Shown here piece by piece: positions 9,752 to 18,188 of a stretch of DNA of 30,676 bases. Numbering within the stretch: the stretch's first letter is position 1; every line of letters starts with the position of its first letter. The stretch comes from JAGOEF01 sp029564465 (GTDB lineage: Bacteria; Bacteroidota; Bacteroidia; Bacteroidales; ML635J-15): the NCBI GenBank assembly GCA_029564465.1, contig JAKQPY010000142.1, forward strand, positions 1 through 30,676, in the 5' to 3' direction. The notes below the pieces were generated by a model, which saw nothing but the letters and a program-made list of their open reading frames with translations, was not told where the DNA came from and ran no database searches. A program made the position numbers and the translations under genes.

Positions 9752-9759
9752 TATTTTTG
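9752..9759 (+). promoter_or_regulatory. Candidate -7 box for the kdsD-led operon
   Basis: TATTTTTG matches TAnnTTTG exactly. It ends one base before an ATG at 9761, so transcription would start downstream of that codon. This favours the in-frame ATG at 9779 as the true kdsD start. No good -33 element is seen. If real, this promoter may drive the whole run of six genes to 18188. Confidence 0.45.
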
Positions 9760-9778
9760 CATGAATGACAAATTTTCT

Positions 9779-10756
9779 ATGAAAACTGCTTCCGAAAACA
9801 GCATATCCGATGTGGCACGTAAGGTGATTACCTCCGAAATTGAAGCACTGACAGGGCTGGTTTCTTATTGTGATGAAAGCTTCGACGATTGTGTTCGCCT
9901 GATTGCATCATCAAAAGGCCGGCTGGTAATAACCGGTATAGGTAAAAGCGCCATCATAGCCGGGAAAATTGTAGCAACCCTAAACAGTACCGGTACGCCT
10001 GCCTTGTTTATGCATGCAGCCGATGCCATACATGGTGATTTGGGTATGATACAGCCTGATGATGTGGTAATGTGTATTTCGAAAAGTGGAAACACGCCCG
10101 AAATCAAGGTCTTAATACCCCTCATCAGACGCATGGGGAATACACTGATTGCCATGGTATCGGAAACCAATTCCTATCTGGCAACAGAGTCTGATTATGT
10201 AATCAGAACTACTGTAAGCAATGAGGCCTGTCCGAACAACCTGGCGCCCACCAGCAGCACAACAGCCCAATTGGTGATGGGCGATGCACTGGCAGTGTGC
10301 CTGCTCGAACTCAAGGGTTTTACTCAGGACGATTTTGCCCGCCTGCACCCGGGAGGATCGCTAGGTAAAAAAATGTATCTGCACGTAAGCGATATTTGTA
10401 AGATGAACCCGAAACCACAGGTGTCGCCCGATGCAGGAATCGATACCATTATTCTTGAAATAACCGGAAAACTACTGGGAGCCACTGCGGTCACTGATGA
10501 AACAGGCAGGCTTCTTGGCGTAATAACTGATGGCGATATACGGAGAATGTTGCAGAGAAACCTCAGCGAAATAGCCCGGCTCAGGGCACGCGATATTATG
10601 AACGTGAACCCGAAAACAATCGACGCTGACGAACTGGCCATTCATGCGCTGCGCTTAATCGAGAAACACAATATTTCGCAGGTGATTGTTACTGAAAACG
10701 GGAAATACGCAGGGATTGTTCATCTACACGACCTGATTAGAGAAGGATTGGTATAG
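9779..10756 (+). CDS. kdsD: D-arabinose 5-phosphate isomerase (KpsF/KdsD family)
   Basis: A cytoplasmic isomerase converting ribulose 5-phosphate to arabinose 5-phosphate, the first step to KDO, the core sugar of lipopolysaccharide. From the ATG at 9779 it is about 325 residues, the usual family length. Longer readings starting at the GTG at 9704 or the ATG at 9761 add an odd extension and run into the promoter motif. The SIS sugar-isomerase domain spans roughly residues 40-175, with VITGIGKSAIIAGK, HAADAIHGDLGM and SKSGNTPEI as hallmark segments, and the LHPGGSLGKK segment follows. Two CBS domains (about 205-265 and 270-325) complete it. It heads a tightly spaced operon of acyl-chain enzymes, which may tie that pathway to envelope lipid. 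Confidence 0.92.
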   Translation: MKTASENSISDVARKVITSEIEALTGLVSYCDESFDDCVRLIASSKGRLVITGIGKSAIIAGKIVATLNSTGTPALFMHAADAIHGDLGMIQPDDVVMCISKSGNTPEIKVLIPLIRRMGNTLIAMVSETNSYLATESDYVIRTTVSNEACPNNLAPTSSTTAQLVMGDALAVCLLELKGFTQDDFARLHPGGSLGKKMYLHVSDICKMNPKPQVSPDAGIDTIILEITGKLLGATAVTDETGRLLGVITDGDIRRMLQRNLSEIARLRARDIMNVNPKTIDADELAIHALRLIEKHNISQVIVTENGKYAGIVHLHDLIREGLV

Positions 10757-10784
10757 CTTATTAATGTTGAATTTCTTTTTTTTT

Positions 10785-12428
10785 ATGATAAAAAAAACTG
10801 TAAGCGCGATTGTTTTGATGTTAGCAACGGTAATGGTATTACAAGCGCAGGACAATCTGATTCCGGCCGATAAACCCAAATTGGTCATTGGTATTGTTGT
10901 GGAACAAATGCGTTATGATTACCTGACCCGCTACTGGGATAAATTTGGCGAAAATGGTTTTAAGAAAATGGCTGTATACGGAGCTACATGCCAGAATACC
11001 CATCTGAATTATTTTATAACCCAGACATCGCCGGGATATGCAAGCATAGCCACTGGTGCAGAACCTTCGCAAAACGGAATTGTTTCAGACTATTGGTATG
11101 TTCCATTGACGGGTAAAAAAGTTTTCAGCACCGAAGACAACAATGCCAAAGGTGTTGGTGGTAAAATCAACTCAGGAAATGCCTCACCGGTTCAGATGCT
11201 GGCACCCAGCTTCAGCGATGAAATTAAGCTTGCCAACAGAGGCCGTTCTAAAGTTGTCAGCATTGGTCTTACCAAAATGGGAGCGGTGCTTTCGGCAGGT
11301 TTTTCGGCAGATGCTGCCTACTGGTTCTGCACCGAAACAGGAAACTGGATGACCAGCACCTACTACATGCAGGATCTTCCCCAGTGGGCGAAAGAATTCA
11401 ATGCTCATGAATATCCCAAATTGTATCTGGCCCGTACCTGGACTCCCTTGCTGCCCATGGGTGACTATTCCGCCTCGACCGGCGACACAAGTGTGTATGA
11501 ATACGGTATTGATGGAATGTACAAAACATTCCCGTATGTGTACCCCGAAATTGCAAAAACAGTGAAAAATTACGAACTGATAACCATGATACCTGAAGGA
11601 AATACGTTGACGACTGATTTTGCTGTTAACGCCCTGATGAGTGAAAATTTGGGTAAATCAGATAATACGGACTTCCTGTTTGTCAACTACTGTGTTACCG
11701 AAAGTACGGGCAAGCTTTTTGGTCCCGACGCGATGGAAACCGAGGATATATACCTGCGGCTCGACAACGAAATTGCCCATTTGTTAAGTGTTCTCGAAGA
11801 AACACTGGGTAAAAATAATGTTCTGATTTACCTTACGTCAACCAGCGGTGTAAGTCAGGTTCCTGCCTATTTGCAGGACAATAAACTTCCGGCGGGTATT
11901 TTCAAGCATCACTATATTACAGCCCTGCTCAATTCATATATTAAAGCACTTTACAGCGAAGGAAACTGGATTATGGACTTTGCCAATCAGCAAATTTACC
12001 TGAACAGACTTCTTATCGAAGACTCCAAGATACCCCTGAGCGAAATGCAGGAGAAAATAGCAGCCTTTATCATTAATAGTGAATCGGTGGCTTATGCATT
12101 GGGGGCGCAGAATCTGGCCGTACAAACCTACAACGACGGAGTTCGCAGTAAAATGCAGAATTCCTATCACCCAAAGCGCAGCGGAGATATCATGATTGCG
12201 TTGAAGCCCGGATGGTTATACGACATCAGCCATTCGGCTGACCACTGCAGCGGCTATGCCTACGATACCCATGTACCATTATTATGGTATGGATGGAAGG
12301 TGCGAAAAAATACCATATACGATGCTGTCAATATAACTGATATTGCTCCGACTATTTCGCAGATGCTGCAAATGCCTATGCCATCGCACTCAAGTGGTAA
12401 ACCCATACTGGAACTGATAAAAAAGTAA
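10785..12428 (+). CDS. Exported PafA-like alkaline phosphatase superfamily protein, probable pseudoenzyme
   Basis: About 547 residues with the alkaline phosphatase/PafA fold. The start at 10785 gives a good signal peptide (MIKK, hydrophobic core, LQAQ), so the protein should be periplasmic or surface-exposed. Fold landmarks are clear: EQMRYDYLTRYW, GAEPSQNGIVSDYWY, TGNWMTSTYYM, EDIYLRLDNEI and YDTHVPLLWYGW. Compared from memory with the PafA phosphatase, Thr81 (nucleophile position) and His487 are kept. The positions of metal ligands Asp38, Asp305, His309, Asp352 and His353 are Glu40, Glu306, Lys310, Thr353 and Ser354, and the Lys162/Arg164 pair is Thr163/Met165. It is therefore unlikely to be a normal zinc phosphatase; a binding or regulatory role is inferred. 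A run of nine T directly precedes the start. The stop is 3 bases before the next gene. Confidence 0.75.
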   Translation: MIKKTVSAIVLMLATVMVLQAQDNLIPADKPKLVIGIVVEQMRYDYLTRYWDKFGENGFKKMAVYGATCQNTHLNYFITQTSPGYASIATGAEPSQNGIVSDYWYVPLTGKKVFSTEDNNAKGVGGKINSGNASPVQMLAPSFSDEIKLANRGRSKVVSIGLTKMGAVLSAGFSADAAYWFCTETGNWMTSTYYMQDLPQWAKEFNAHEYPKLYLARTWTPLLPMGDYSASTGDTSVYEYGIDGMYKTFPYVYPEIAKTVKNYELITMIPEGNTLTTDFAVNALMSENLGKSDNTDFLFVNYCVTESTGKLFGPDAMETEDIYLRLDNEIAHLLSVLEETLGKNNVLIYLTSTSGVSQVPAYLQDNKLPAGIFKHHYITALLNSYIKALYSEGNWIMDFANQQIYLNRLLIEDSKIPLSEMQEKIAAFIINSESVAYALGAQNLAVQTYNDGVRSKMQNSYHPKRSGDIMIALKPGWLYDISHSADHCSGYAYDTHVPLLWYGWKVRKNTIYDAVNITDIAPTISQMLQMPMPSHSSGKPILELIKK

Positions 12429-12431
12429 ATC

Positions 12432-13217
12432 ATGAAGCATCCTGATTATAAAAGCATTCTGGTAATTCAACAAGGAAAGCAATGCGAAATCTTGTTGAAC
12501 CGGCCTGAACGTAAAAATGCCATCAACCTCGAAATGCTTCAGGAACTTGACTTTGCATTTGAATGGTTGATGCAGGATAATGAAATTAATGTGGTATTGC
12601 TGAAAAGCCCGGATCCTGAAATTTTTTCAGCAGGAGGCGACCTCACCGATATAGCCTCAGTAAGCCCTGATGATGCCTATAATCTGGGTTTGCGGGTACA
12701 ATCGGTTTTTTCGAAGTTGACCAAGCTACCTCAGATAGTGGTGGCCTGTATGCGTGGTAAAGTGATGGGTGGTGGTGCCGAGTTGTGCCTGTATGCCGAT
12801 TTTAGAATTGCACACGAAAATATGACGCTGATGTTGCCGGAACTGCGCCATGGTATGATTCCAGGTGCCGGTGGCATCAGTCTTTTGAGCCGGATTGCAG
12901 GCATTGGTGACACCTTATTTCTGTTGGCCGGTGGAACTTCGTTTTCGGCAGATGATGCTTTGAGGACGGGTATTGTGCAGCATGTTGCCGACAATCAACA
13001 CTATGATGAATTTGTAAGCAGGACAGCAAGTTTTATGATGGAAACAGAACGTGAGGTTGCAGCAACTGCAAAGCACATTGCCTGGAGTAATCTGAACCGT
13101 AGTATCGGCGAGTGCTTATGCATGGAATCACAGGAATTCGGAAGCCTGCTTAACCGGTTTGGAAGAGACAAAATTATTGAGTTCATGAATTCTAAAAAAG
13201 CGAAGAAAACCTCCTGA
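12432..13217 (+). CDS. Enoyl-CoA hydratase/isomerase family protein
   Basis: A 261-residue crotonase-fold protein. Family members hydrate trans-2-enoyl-CoA or run the reverse dehydration, isomerise double bonds, or perform other acyl-CoA chemistry. The oxyanion-hole segment FSAGGDL is at about residues 65-71 and the second oxyanion segment GGGAEL at 113-118. Both glutamates used by true hydratases are present by position: Glu117 in GGGAE and Glu137 in LPELRHGMIPGAGG. It therefore has the residues for hydratase chemistry, though the chain-length specificity is unknown. It begins 3 bases after the PafA-like gene, and the KAS III-SDR fusion follows 20 bases later, suggesting it handles 3-hydroxyacyl or enoyl intermediates made by that fusion. 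Confidence 0.85.
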   Translation: MKHPDYKSILVIQQGKQCEILLNRPERKNAINLEMLQELDFAFEWLMQDNEINVVLLKSPDPEIFSAGGDLTDIASVSPDDAYNLGLRVQSVFSKLTKLPQIVVACMRGKVMGGGAELCLYADFRIAHENMTLMLPELRHGMIPGAGGISLLSRIAGIGDTLFLLAGGTSFSADDALRTGIVQHVADNQHYDEFVSRTASFMMETEREVAATAKHIAWSNLNRSIGECLCMESQEFGSLLNRFGRDKIIEFMNSKKAKKTS

Positions 13218-13237
13218 GTCTCGCGTTGAAACGTACT

Positions 13238-15112
13238 ATGAAAGGAAATTCACCACATTACGAAAACTACATTATCAGTGGAATCGGATACGCACTGGGG
13301 CGTTATCCAATCGACAACGACGTGATTGCCGGTGCTGTGGATCATGGTTTTTTGTCGGGCTTCGATGCTTCGAGAATTAAAGAATCAGATGCTTACCAAC
13401 AGGCACTCGAAGCTGAACCCGGACTGCATCCGTTCAGCTATATGGCCGCATATCTGATGGGATTCCGCACGCGGTATTATGTTGTTCCCTTTCCTCCGGT
13501 GGCCTCACGCTATAAACATGCCGAAAACAGCTTAGACCTTTGCGTTAAAGCTGTAGAAGCTGCTCTTACCGATTCTGGGGTTCATGCCGAACAAATTGAT
13601 GCCTGGATGGTATCGACAGCAACACCCCACGAGCAGGCTCCCGGAATGGCCGAAACATTGAAAGGCTTTTTTACAGGTTATCAGAATAAGAAACAATGCA
13701 TGACCATTACATCGGCTTGTGTGGGATTCAACTATAATATCGAACGAGCCTTATGTTTTTTCAAGGCCCATCCCGAAGCGCGGCATGTCGTGGTGGCTCA
13801 TAGTGAGGTAATGTCGGAACTTTTGGTGAACGAAACTGATTTTGTACCCTTTGTAACATTTGGTGATAGTGCTGCTGCTGTGGTAGTTAGCCGCATCGAT
13901 GGTAAACAGAAAGAAGGTATTATTGATGTCGAAAATGGCGAAGACCTGCAGATGATTGACTTTTTGGGAGCCAATCGTAAAGGCGATTTGTACATGAATC
14001 CTCGCATGGTAAAACGGCGCGCAGTTCCCAATATTACACGTACAGCCTCAAATCTGGCTGAAAAATTGAATATCAGTGCTGCAGAAGCCGATTGGTTTAT
14101 TCCTCATCAGACAGGAAATGCCATCGTTCATGAAGTTGCCAAAAACCTCGATATTATTCCCTGCCGTTTGTTCCAGGAGGTGCAATACAGCTTCGGAAAT
14201 CTTTCGGGTGCATCGGTTCCGGTAGCTATTGCAAAGCTAAAAAGCTCAGGAAGACTCAAACCCGGGCAAAAACTGATAACGGCTGTTGCCGGATTGGGTG
14301 GCGAATACGGGGGATTCAGCTATATAGTTCCCAATTTTGACGGGTTTAATTGCGATACCCGTGACCTTAAAGGTAAAACAGCCATTCTTACCGGTAGTAC
14401 CGGAGGCTTAGGATCAGCCATCGCGGCCCAGTTGGCTTGCCGTGGTGCAAACCTGATATTACAGTATAATTCCGGTAACGATAAAATAAAAAACTTGCAA
14501 AAACTGCTTACACTCTATCCGGTTCAAACTGAATATATACAGGCTGACTTTAGCCATTCCGATAGTGTCATAGCCTTTGCAGAAACTATCTTAAACAAGC
14601 ACAAGCGTGTCGATTACCTGATACATACAGCTGCTGTTTCGGGCAAAGTCGACCGATCTTCCAATATCAGCAGCGAAGATATGCAGTTTGCCTGGCAGGT
14701 AAATACTGCAGCAGCAATACAGCTTAACGAAACGCTTGCCCCGGTAATCAGCGAAACGATATTGTTCACCGGCTCAGTGGCCGAAGATGCCCAATTTTCG
14801 GGCTCATCCCCCTACGTGGCCTCAAAAAAAGCCCTGCATTCTTACGCGGTTGAATTTGCATCGAAAGCCTATAGGAATGGAATACGCTGCATTTATTATA
14901 TGCCCGGCATTATCGACGGAGGTATGGGCGATTTACTCGATAAGGCGCAAAAAAATGCAGCAATGCTTCAGATTAAACAACCGGAACTGATTGACGTGAA
15001 CGCAATTGCCGACCGGATGGTACGGTCGCTTTACCTTCCCAAAGTGATTAATACACGCAATATTTACGAGAATAAGCTATTGGTACGAAAAGACGGATAT
15101 TTCGCATTTTAA
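13238..15112 (+). CDS. KAS III (FabH-like) and short-chain dehydrogenase fusion, both halves apparently active
   Basis: A two-domain enzyme of about 624 residues. I choose the ATG at 13238; an upstream in-frame TTG at 13226 would add four residues, and the positions below count from that TTG. Residues 15-370 are a beta-ketoacyl synthase III-like domain, which makes a C-C bond between acyl units. The triad is visible as Cys165 in TSACVGFN, His294 in WFIPHQTGNA and Asn325 in FGNLSGAS, with the glycine-rich end VAGLGGEYGGFS. Residues 380-628 are an SDR reductase domain: TGSTGGLG at 389-396 (NAD(P) binding), IHTAA at 467-471, then Ser517, Tyr530 and Lys534 (SPYVASKKAL). The natural reading is condensation followed by 3-keto reduction. 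Fusing a KAS III to an SDR in this order is unusual. The next gene starts 4 bases after the stop. Confidence 0.85.
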   Translation: MKGNSPHYENYIISGIGYALGRYPIDNDVIAGAVDHGFLSGFDASRIKESDAYQQALEAEPGLHPFSYMAAYLMGFRTRYYVVPFPPVASRYKHAENSLDLCVKAVEAALTDSGVHAEQIDAWMVSTATPHEQAPGMAETLKGFFTGYQNKKQCMTITSACVGFNYNIERALCFFKAHPEARHVVVAHSEVMSELLVNETDFVPFVTFGDSAAAVVVSRIDGKQKEGIIDVENGEDLQMIDFLGANRKGDLYMNPRMVKRRAVPNITRTASNLAEKLNISAAEADWFIPHQTGNAIVHEVAKNLDIIPCRLFQEVQYSFGNLSGASVPVAIAKLKSSGRLKPGQKLITAVAGLGGEYGGFSYIVPNFDGFNCDTRDLKGKTAILTGSTGGLGSAIAAQLACRGANLILQYNSGNDKIKNLQKLLTLYPVQTEYIQADFSHSDSVIAFAETILNKHKRVDYLIHTAAVSGKVDRSSNISSEDMQFAWQVNTAAAIQLNETLAPVISETILFTGSVAEDAQFSGSSPYVASKKALHSYAVEFASKAYRNGIRCIYYMPGIIDGGMGDLLDKAQKNAAMLQIKQPELIDVNAIADRMVRSLYLPKVINTRNIYENKLLVRKDGYFAF

Positions 15113-15116
15113 CAAC

Positions 15117-16379
15117 ATGAAAAACATCCACACACACCGCAACAGCCACCTGCTCAACGAAATGGCTTCGCTTTTCGAAAAACACAGGCTAGCTCTTGCC
15201 GAAGCCAATAGCCTCGATAGTATGACAAATCTCGGGGTAAATCTCGATAATGTGGATCGGGGTACAGCCACACTGAGAAGCTACGCCAATAGCGTAATTC
15301 ACGAAACCCGCAGTAGCCGGGGTGGAATAGCCATATACTCGTGTTATGGCGATCCCTCGTTTGTAAGTCTTGGATTGAGTCTTGCCCCTGCATTGCTGGC
15401 CAATGGCAGTGAACTTCCGATTTTAATATATTTTCCGTCGCTGCTGAAATCATACAGCCAACTATTTGCTTCGATTCTTTCCGAAAGCAGTACATTCAAA
15501 AATATCAGATTTGCATCGTCATCGAAAGAGTTTTTCGATATGGCACTCCACGATGATATATTCAGTAGTCTGCTGATTTATGGCGATACATGGGTGGAAC
15601 AATATCTTCCCATGGTTGAAGAAAAACGAAAAACGCTGCTCTATTTTGGCCCCGGAAACAACACCGTGGTTGTTCTCGACAATCATGATCTTGAAAGCAG
15701 GGCGCACCGTATTGCCCGTTTAACCTGTATTGTATCGGGGCAGGCAGCCATTTGCCACAAACGTTGCATTATTAGCCGTGATGTAGATACCGGCAGATTT
15801 TTTGAGCTTTTAAAAGCTGAATTCTTACAAATTAAAACAGGACTGAACCCTGAAACCGATTTTGTTACACCCATTCATTATCCGAGTATCGTTCGTCTGG
15901 CCGAGCATTCCATCGAACATGCGGTGACTGCCGGTGCAGAGGCATGGAGTTACTCCCTGATTGACACCGTTTTCGGAACCTTGGTAAATCCTGCAATAAT
16001 TATAGAACCTGATGCCAACAGTAAACTATGGCAACATTATCATTTTATTCCGGCATTAAGCATTAAAGTTGCCGAAAACTCCGAAATTGAAGAGCTTCTT
16101 AATAAAAACGAATATCCGCTGGCAGTAAGTATTTATGGAGAGAACGCCATATCGGCCAGGCTCCGTAACCATTGTAAGAATAATCATGCATTTGTTTTTG
16201 AGAACAGCGATTTTCTCGACCTCATTACCCCGCAACAAGGCTATTCCGGACCCTGGGGAGGTTATGGCAAATCAGCCTTTCTGTTTTCGCCTGATCATTG
16301 CGAGACTGAGCATGGTCTGATTGTCCCGAAGGATGGCTTGTTTGATTTATATAAAATATTCACGCACGAAATTGCTTAA
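15117..16379 (+). CDS. Aldehyde dehydrogenase superfamily-like (possibly LuxC-type acyl-CoA reductase) protein
   Basis: A 420-residue protein that I place in the aldehyde dehydrogenase fold with moderate confidence. Segments that fit are LGLSLAPALLANGSELPILIYF (cofactor-domain helix and strand), FGPGNNTVVVLDNHDL at 177-192 (compare the ALDH LGGKNP...VLDDADL stretch) and SGQAAICHKRCIIS at 207-220, aligning with the GQxC...R active-site region. The usual catalytic Cys position appears to be Ala211, with Cys213 two residues on. The usual ALDH general-base Glu before the GG loop is also not seen. LuxC-type acyl-CoA reductases share the fold and diverge at these same points. It may reduce an acyl thioester to an aldehyde, or it may be non-catalytic. 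It lies between the two KAS III-SDR fusions, with gaps of 4 and 3 bases. No signal peptide is present. Confidence 0.6.
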   Translation: MKNIHTHRNSHLLNEMASLFEKHRLALAEANSLDSMTNLGVNLDNVDRGTATLRSYANSVIHETRSSRGGIAIYSCYGDPSFVSLGLSLAPALLANGSELPILIYFPSLLKSYSQLFASILSESSTFKNIRFASSSKEFFDMALHDDIFSSLLIYGDTWVEQYLPMVEEKRKTLLYFGPGNNTVVVLDNHDLESRAHRIARLTCIVSGQAAICHKRCIISRDVDTGRFFELLKAEFLQIKTGLNPETDFVTPIHYPSIVRLAEHSIEHAVTAGAEAWSYSLIDTVFGTLVNPAIIIEPDANSKLWQHYHFIPALSIKVAENSEIEELLNKNEYPLAVSIYGENAISARLRNHCKNNHAFVFENSDFLDLITPQQGYSGPWGGYGKSAFLFSPDHCETEHGLIVPKDGLFDLYKIFTHEIA

Positions 16380-16382
16380 CCA

Positions 16383-18188
16383 ATGATACGCTATTATTTT
16401 TCGGGGACAGGACACGCAGTAGCACGCTATGCGATAAGCAACAACGAAATTGGAGCGGCTCTCGACCATTACCATTTGAGTGGCTTCAGCCATGAAAAAA
16501 TTCTCGAAAGTAAAAACTACAAAGAGTATCAGCGCACCCACCCCGATAAAACGCCGTTTGATTATTTTGCTGAAGAAAAAATGGGTTTCAGCAAACGACA
16601 CCATGTTACACCATTTCCGCCCACACATAAAAAAATGTATTTTGCCGAGTCGTCGCTCGATCTGGCCATCAGGGCAGTCGAAAACGCACTTTCGGATTCG
16701 GGCACTCATGCGGCCGACATAGGTGCCTGGTTTCTGAGTACGGTATCTCCTCACGAACAGGCTCCCGGAATGGCTGCAACGCTTAAGGCCTATTTGGTTC
16801 CATTTGAAAATAGTACGCCTACATTTACACTGGCCAGCGGATGTGCCGGGTTCAATATAAATCTGGAACGCGCCTGCGAATATATGGATCAGCACCCCGA
16901 AGTCAGTAATGTTGTGATTGTTCACAGCGAAACCATGTCGGCATTTTTGGCAAACCGCATCAAATTTGTTCCTTTTGTCACCTTTGGTGATGGTGCTGCC
17001 GCAGTAATTTTAACCCGTAAACTTGAAGACAGCCGCGGAGGTTTGCTCAATGTGGTGAATTACCATGATGTTTCGATGGTTGATTTTGTGGGCGTCGATA
17101 AAAAATGGAATCTTTATATGGACGACTCGGTCATAAAGGACCGCGCCGTCGAAAACATTCCGGTTGCTGCAATCGAGGCGTTGAAAAACACCGGTTGGTC
17201 AGTCGATGATGTCGATATTTTCATTCCTCATCAAACCGGAAATGCCATATTGCTGCCTGTGGCCGGGAAATTGGGTATTGCACCCGATAAAGTATTTATG
17301 GAGGAACAGTTTGAATTCGGTAACACATCGGGTGCTACAGTTCCCATAAGTCTGTCGATGCTCAGGGAACAAAACCGCTTGAATCCCGGTACACGAATCC
17401 TCAGCGCTATGGCAGGAGTAGGTGGAAATTATGGCGCATTTACCTATGAGGTTCCTCAACACAAAAATAACATCAGTCTAACCCCTGCCCGCGATTTTGC
17501 AGGAACAAAAGTACTCCTTCTGGGTGCCGGAAATGCAGTAAGCCGGGAAGCCTCCCGATTATTGGTGCAGCGGGGTGCTGATCTTACAGCCGCATTATTT
17601 GGTGAAACAACCGACTGGAAAAGAACAATAAATGAAACCGGGCTTCGCTGCATTAATCTGAACAGGGCAGGGGCTGTTGAATCGCTATTAGCAGAAATCG
17701 ATGCAGGAACAGAACATTACGATTTTTTGCTGGTTGAACCCGGAAGGTATTCCAATAATTACGCGAATAATTTTGATATCCCGTTGAAAATAATCAAAGC
17801 TATTGCAAAGCAGAAAGCCCGGGCAATGGTCGTTGTTGGCAGCATAACCGAAACCACAGGATTTCCGGGTCACGAACTCATGGTTGCCTCTGTGAAAGCC
17901 TTACATGGGGCATTAGCTTCGGCATCAGGTGAGTTTTTAAGTGCAGGAATACGTATAGTGTATTATATGCCGGGCTTTGCTGAAAACGATTTTCTTGATA
18001 ATGTTGATGACAATGCCCGTTTCCGCATTATGATTCATTCCGGACAGGAACGACTGCTAAAAAGCGATGAACTTGCCCACCGAATTGTAAAATCGCTGAT
18101 TATTCCCAAAGTAGCCGGCACCTGGAGCTATTACGAAAACGCCATGGTGGTGCGCTGCGATGGCTATAAACCCGAAGTTGACATTTAA
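16383..18188 (+). CDS. Second KAS III-SDR fusion, with intact KAS and degenerate SDR domain
   Basis: A 601-residue paralogue of the fusion at 13238, related along its whole length (shared segments PHEQAPGMA, FVPFVTFGD, PHQTGNAI, NLYM/DLYM). The KAS III half keeps Cys154 (ASGCAGFN), His283 (IPHQTGNA) and Asn314 (FGNTSGAT). The SDR half has decayed at each functional site. The TGxxxGxG loop is replaced by LGAGNAVSRE at 380-389, the NAG-like strand by LLVEPG, and the catalytic Tyr and Lys by Met500 and Val504, although Ser487 remains. The C-terminal end, with a YYENAMVVRCDGY segment, still matches the partner, so this half is kept as a folded domain. It may form a complex with the first fusion or work on a different acyl chain. 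It is the last gene of the operon and overlaps the convergent cca-family gene by 4 bases. Confidence 0.85.
   Translation: MIRYYFSGTGHAVARYAISNNEIGAALDHYHLSGFSHEKILESKNYKEYQRTHPDKTPFDYFAEEKMGFSKRHHVTPFPPTHKKMYFAESSLDLAIRAVENALSDSGTHAADIGAWFLSTVSPHEQAPGMAATLKAYLVPFENSTPTFTLASGCAGFNINLERACEYMDQHPEVSNVVIVHSETMSAFLANRIKFVPFVTFGDGAAAVILTRKLEDSRGGLLNVVNYHDVSMVDFVGVDKKWNLYMDDSVIKDRAVENIPVAAIEALKNTGWSVDDVDIFIPHQTGNAILLPVAGKLGIAPDKVFMEEQFEFGNTSGATVPISLSMLREQNRLNPGTRILSAMAGVGGNYGAFTYEVPQHKNNISLTPARDFAGTKVLLLGAGNAVSREASRLLVQRGADLTAALFGETTDWKRTINETGLRCINLNRAGAVESLLAEIDAGTEHYDFLLVEPGRYSNNYANNFDIPLKIIKAIAKQKARAMVVVGSITETTGFPGHELMVASVKALHGALASASGEFLSAGIRIVYYMPGFAENDFLDNVDDNARFRIMIHSGQERLLKSDELAHRIVKSLIIPKVAGTWSYYENAMVVRCDGYKPEVDI

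Noticed and set aside
9704..9778. Longer kdsD reading from a GTG at 9704 or an ATG at 9761
   Set aside because: It adds residues outside the family length and runs through the TAnnTTTG promoter box at 9752-9759.
16347..16925. Open frame of 192 codons on the minus strand opposite the second KAS III-SDR gene
   Set aside because: It lies over the KAS III domain, which has its active-site residues, and shows no domain of its own.
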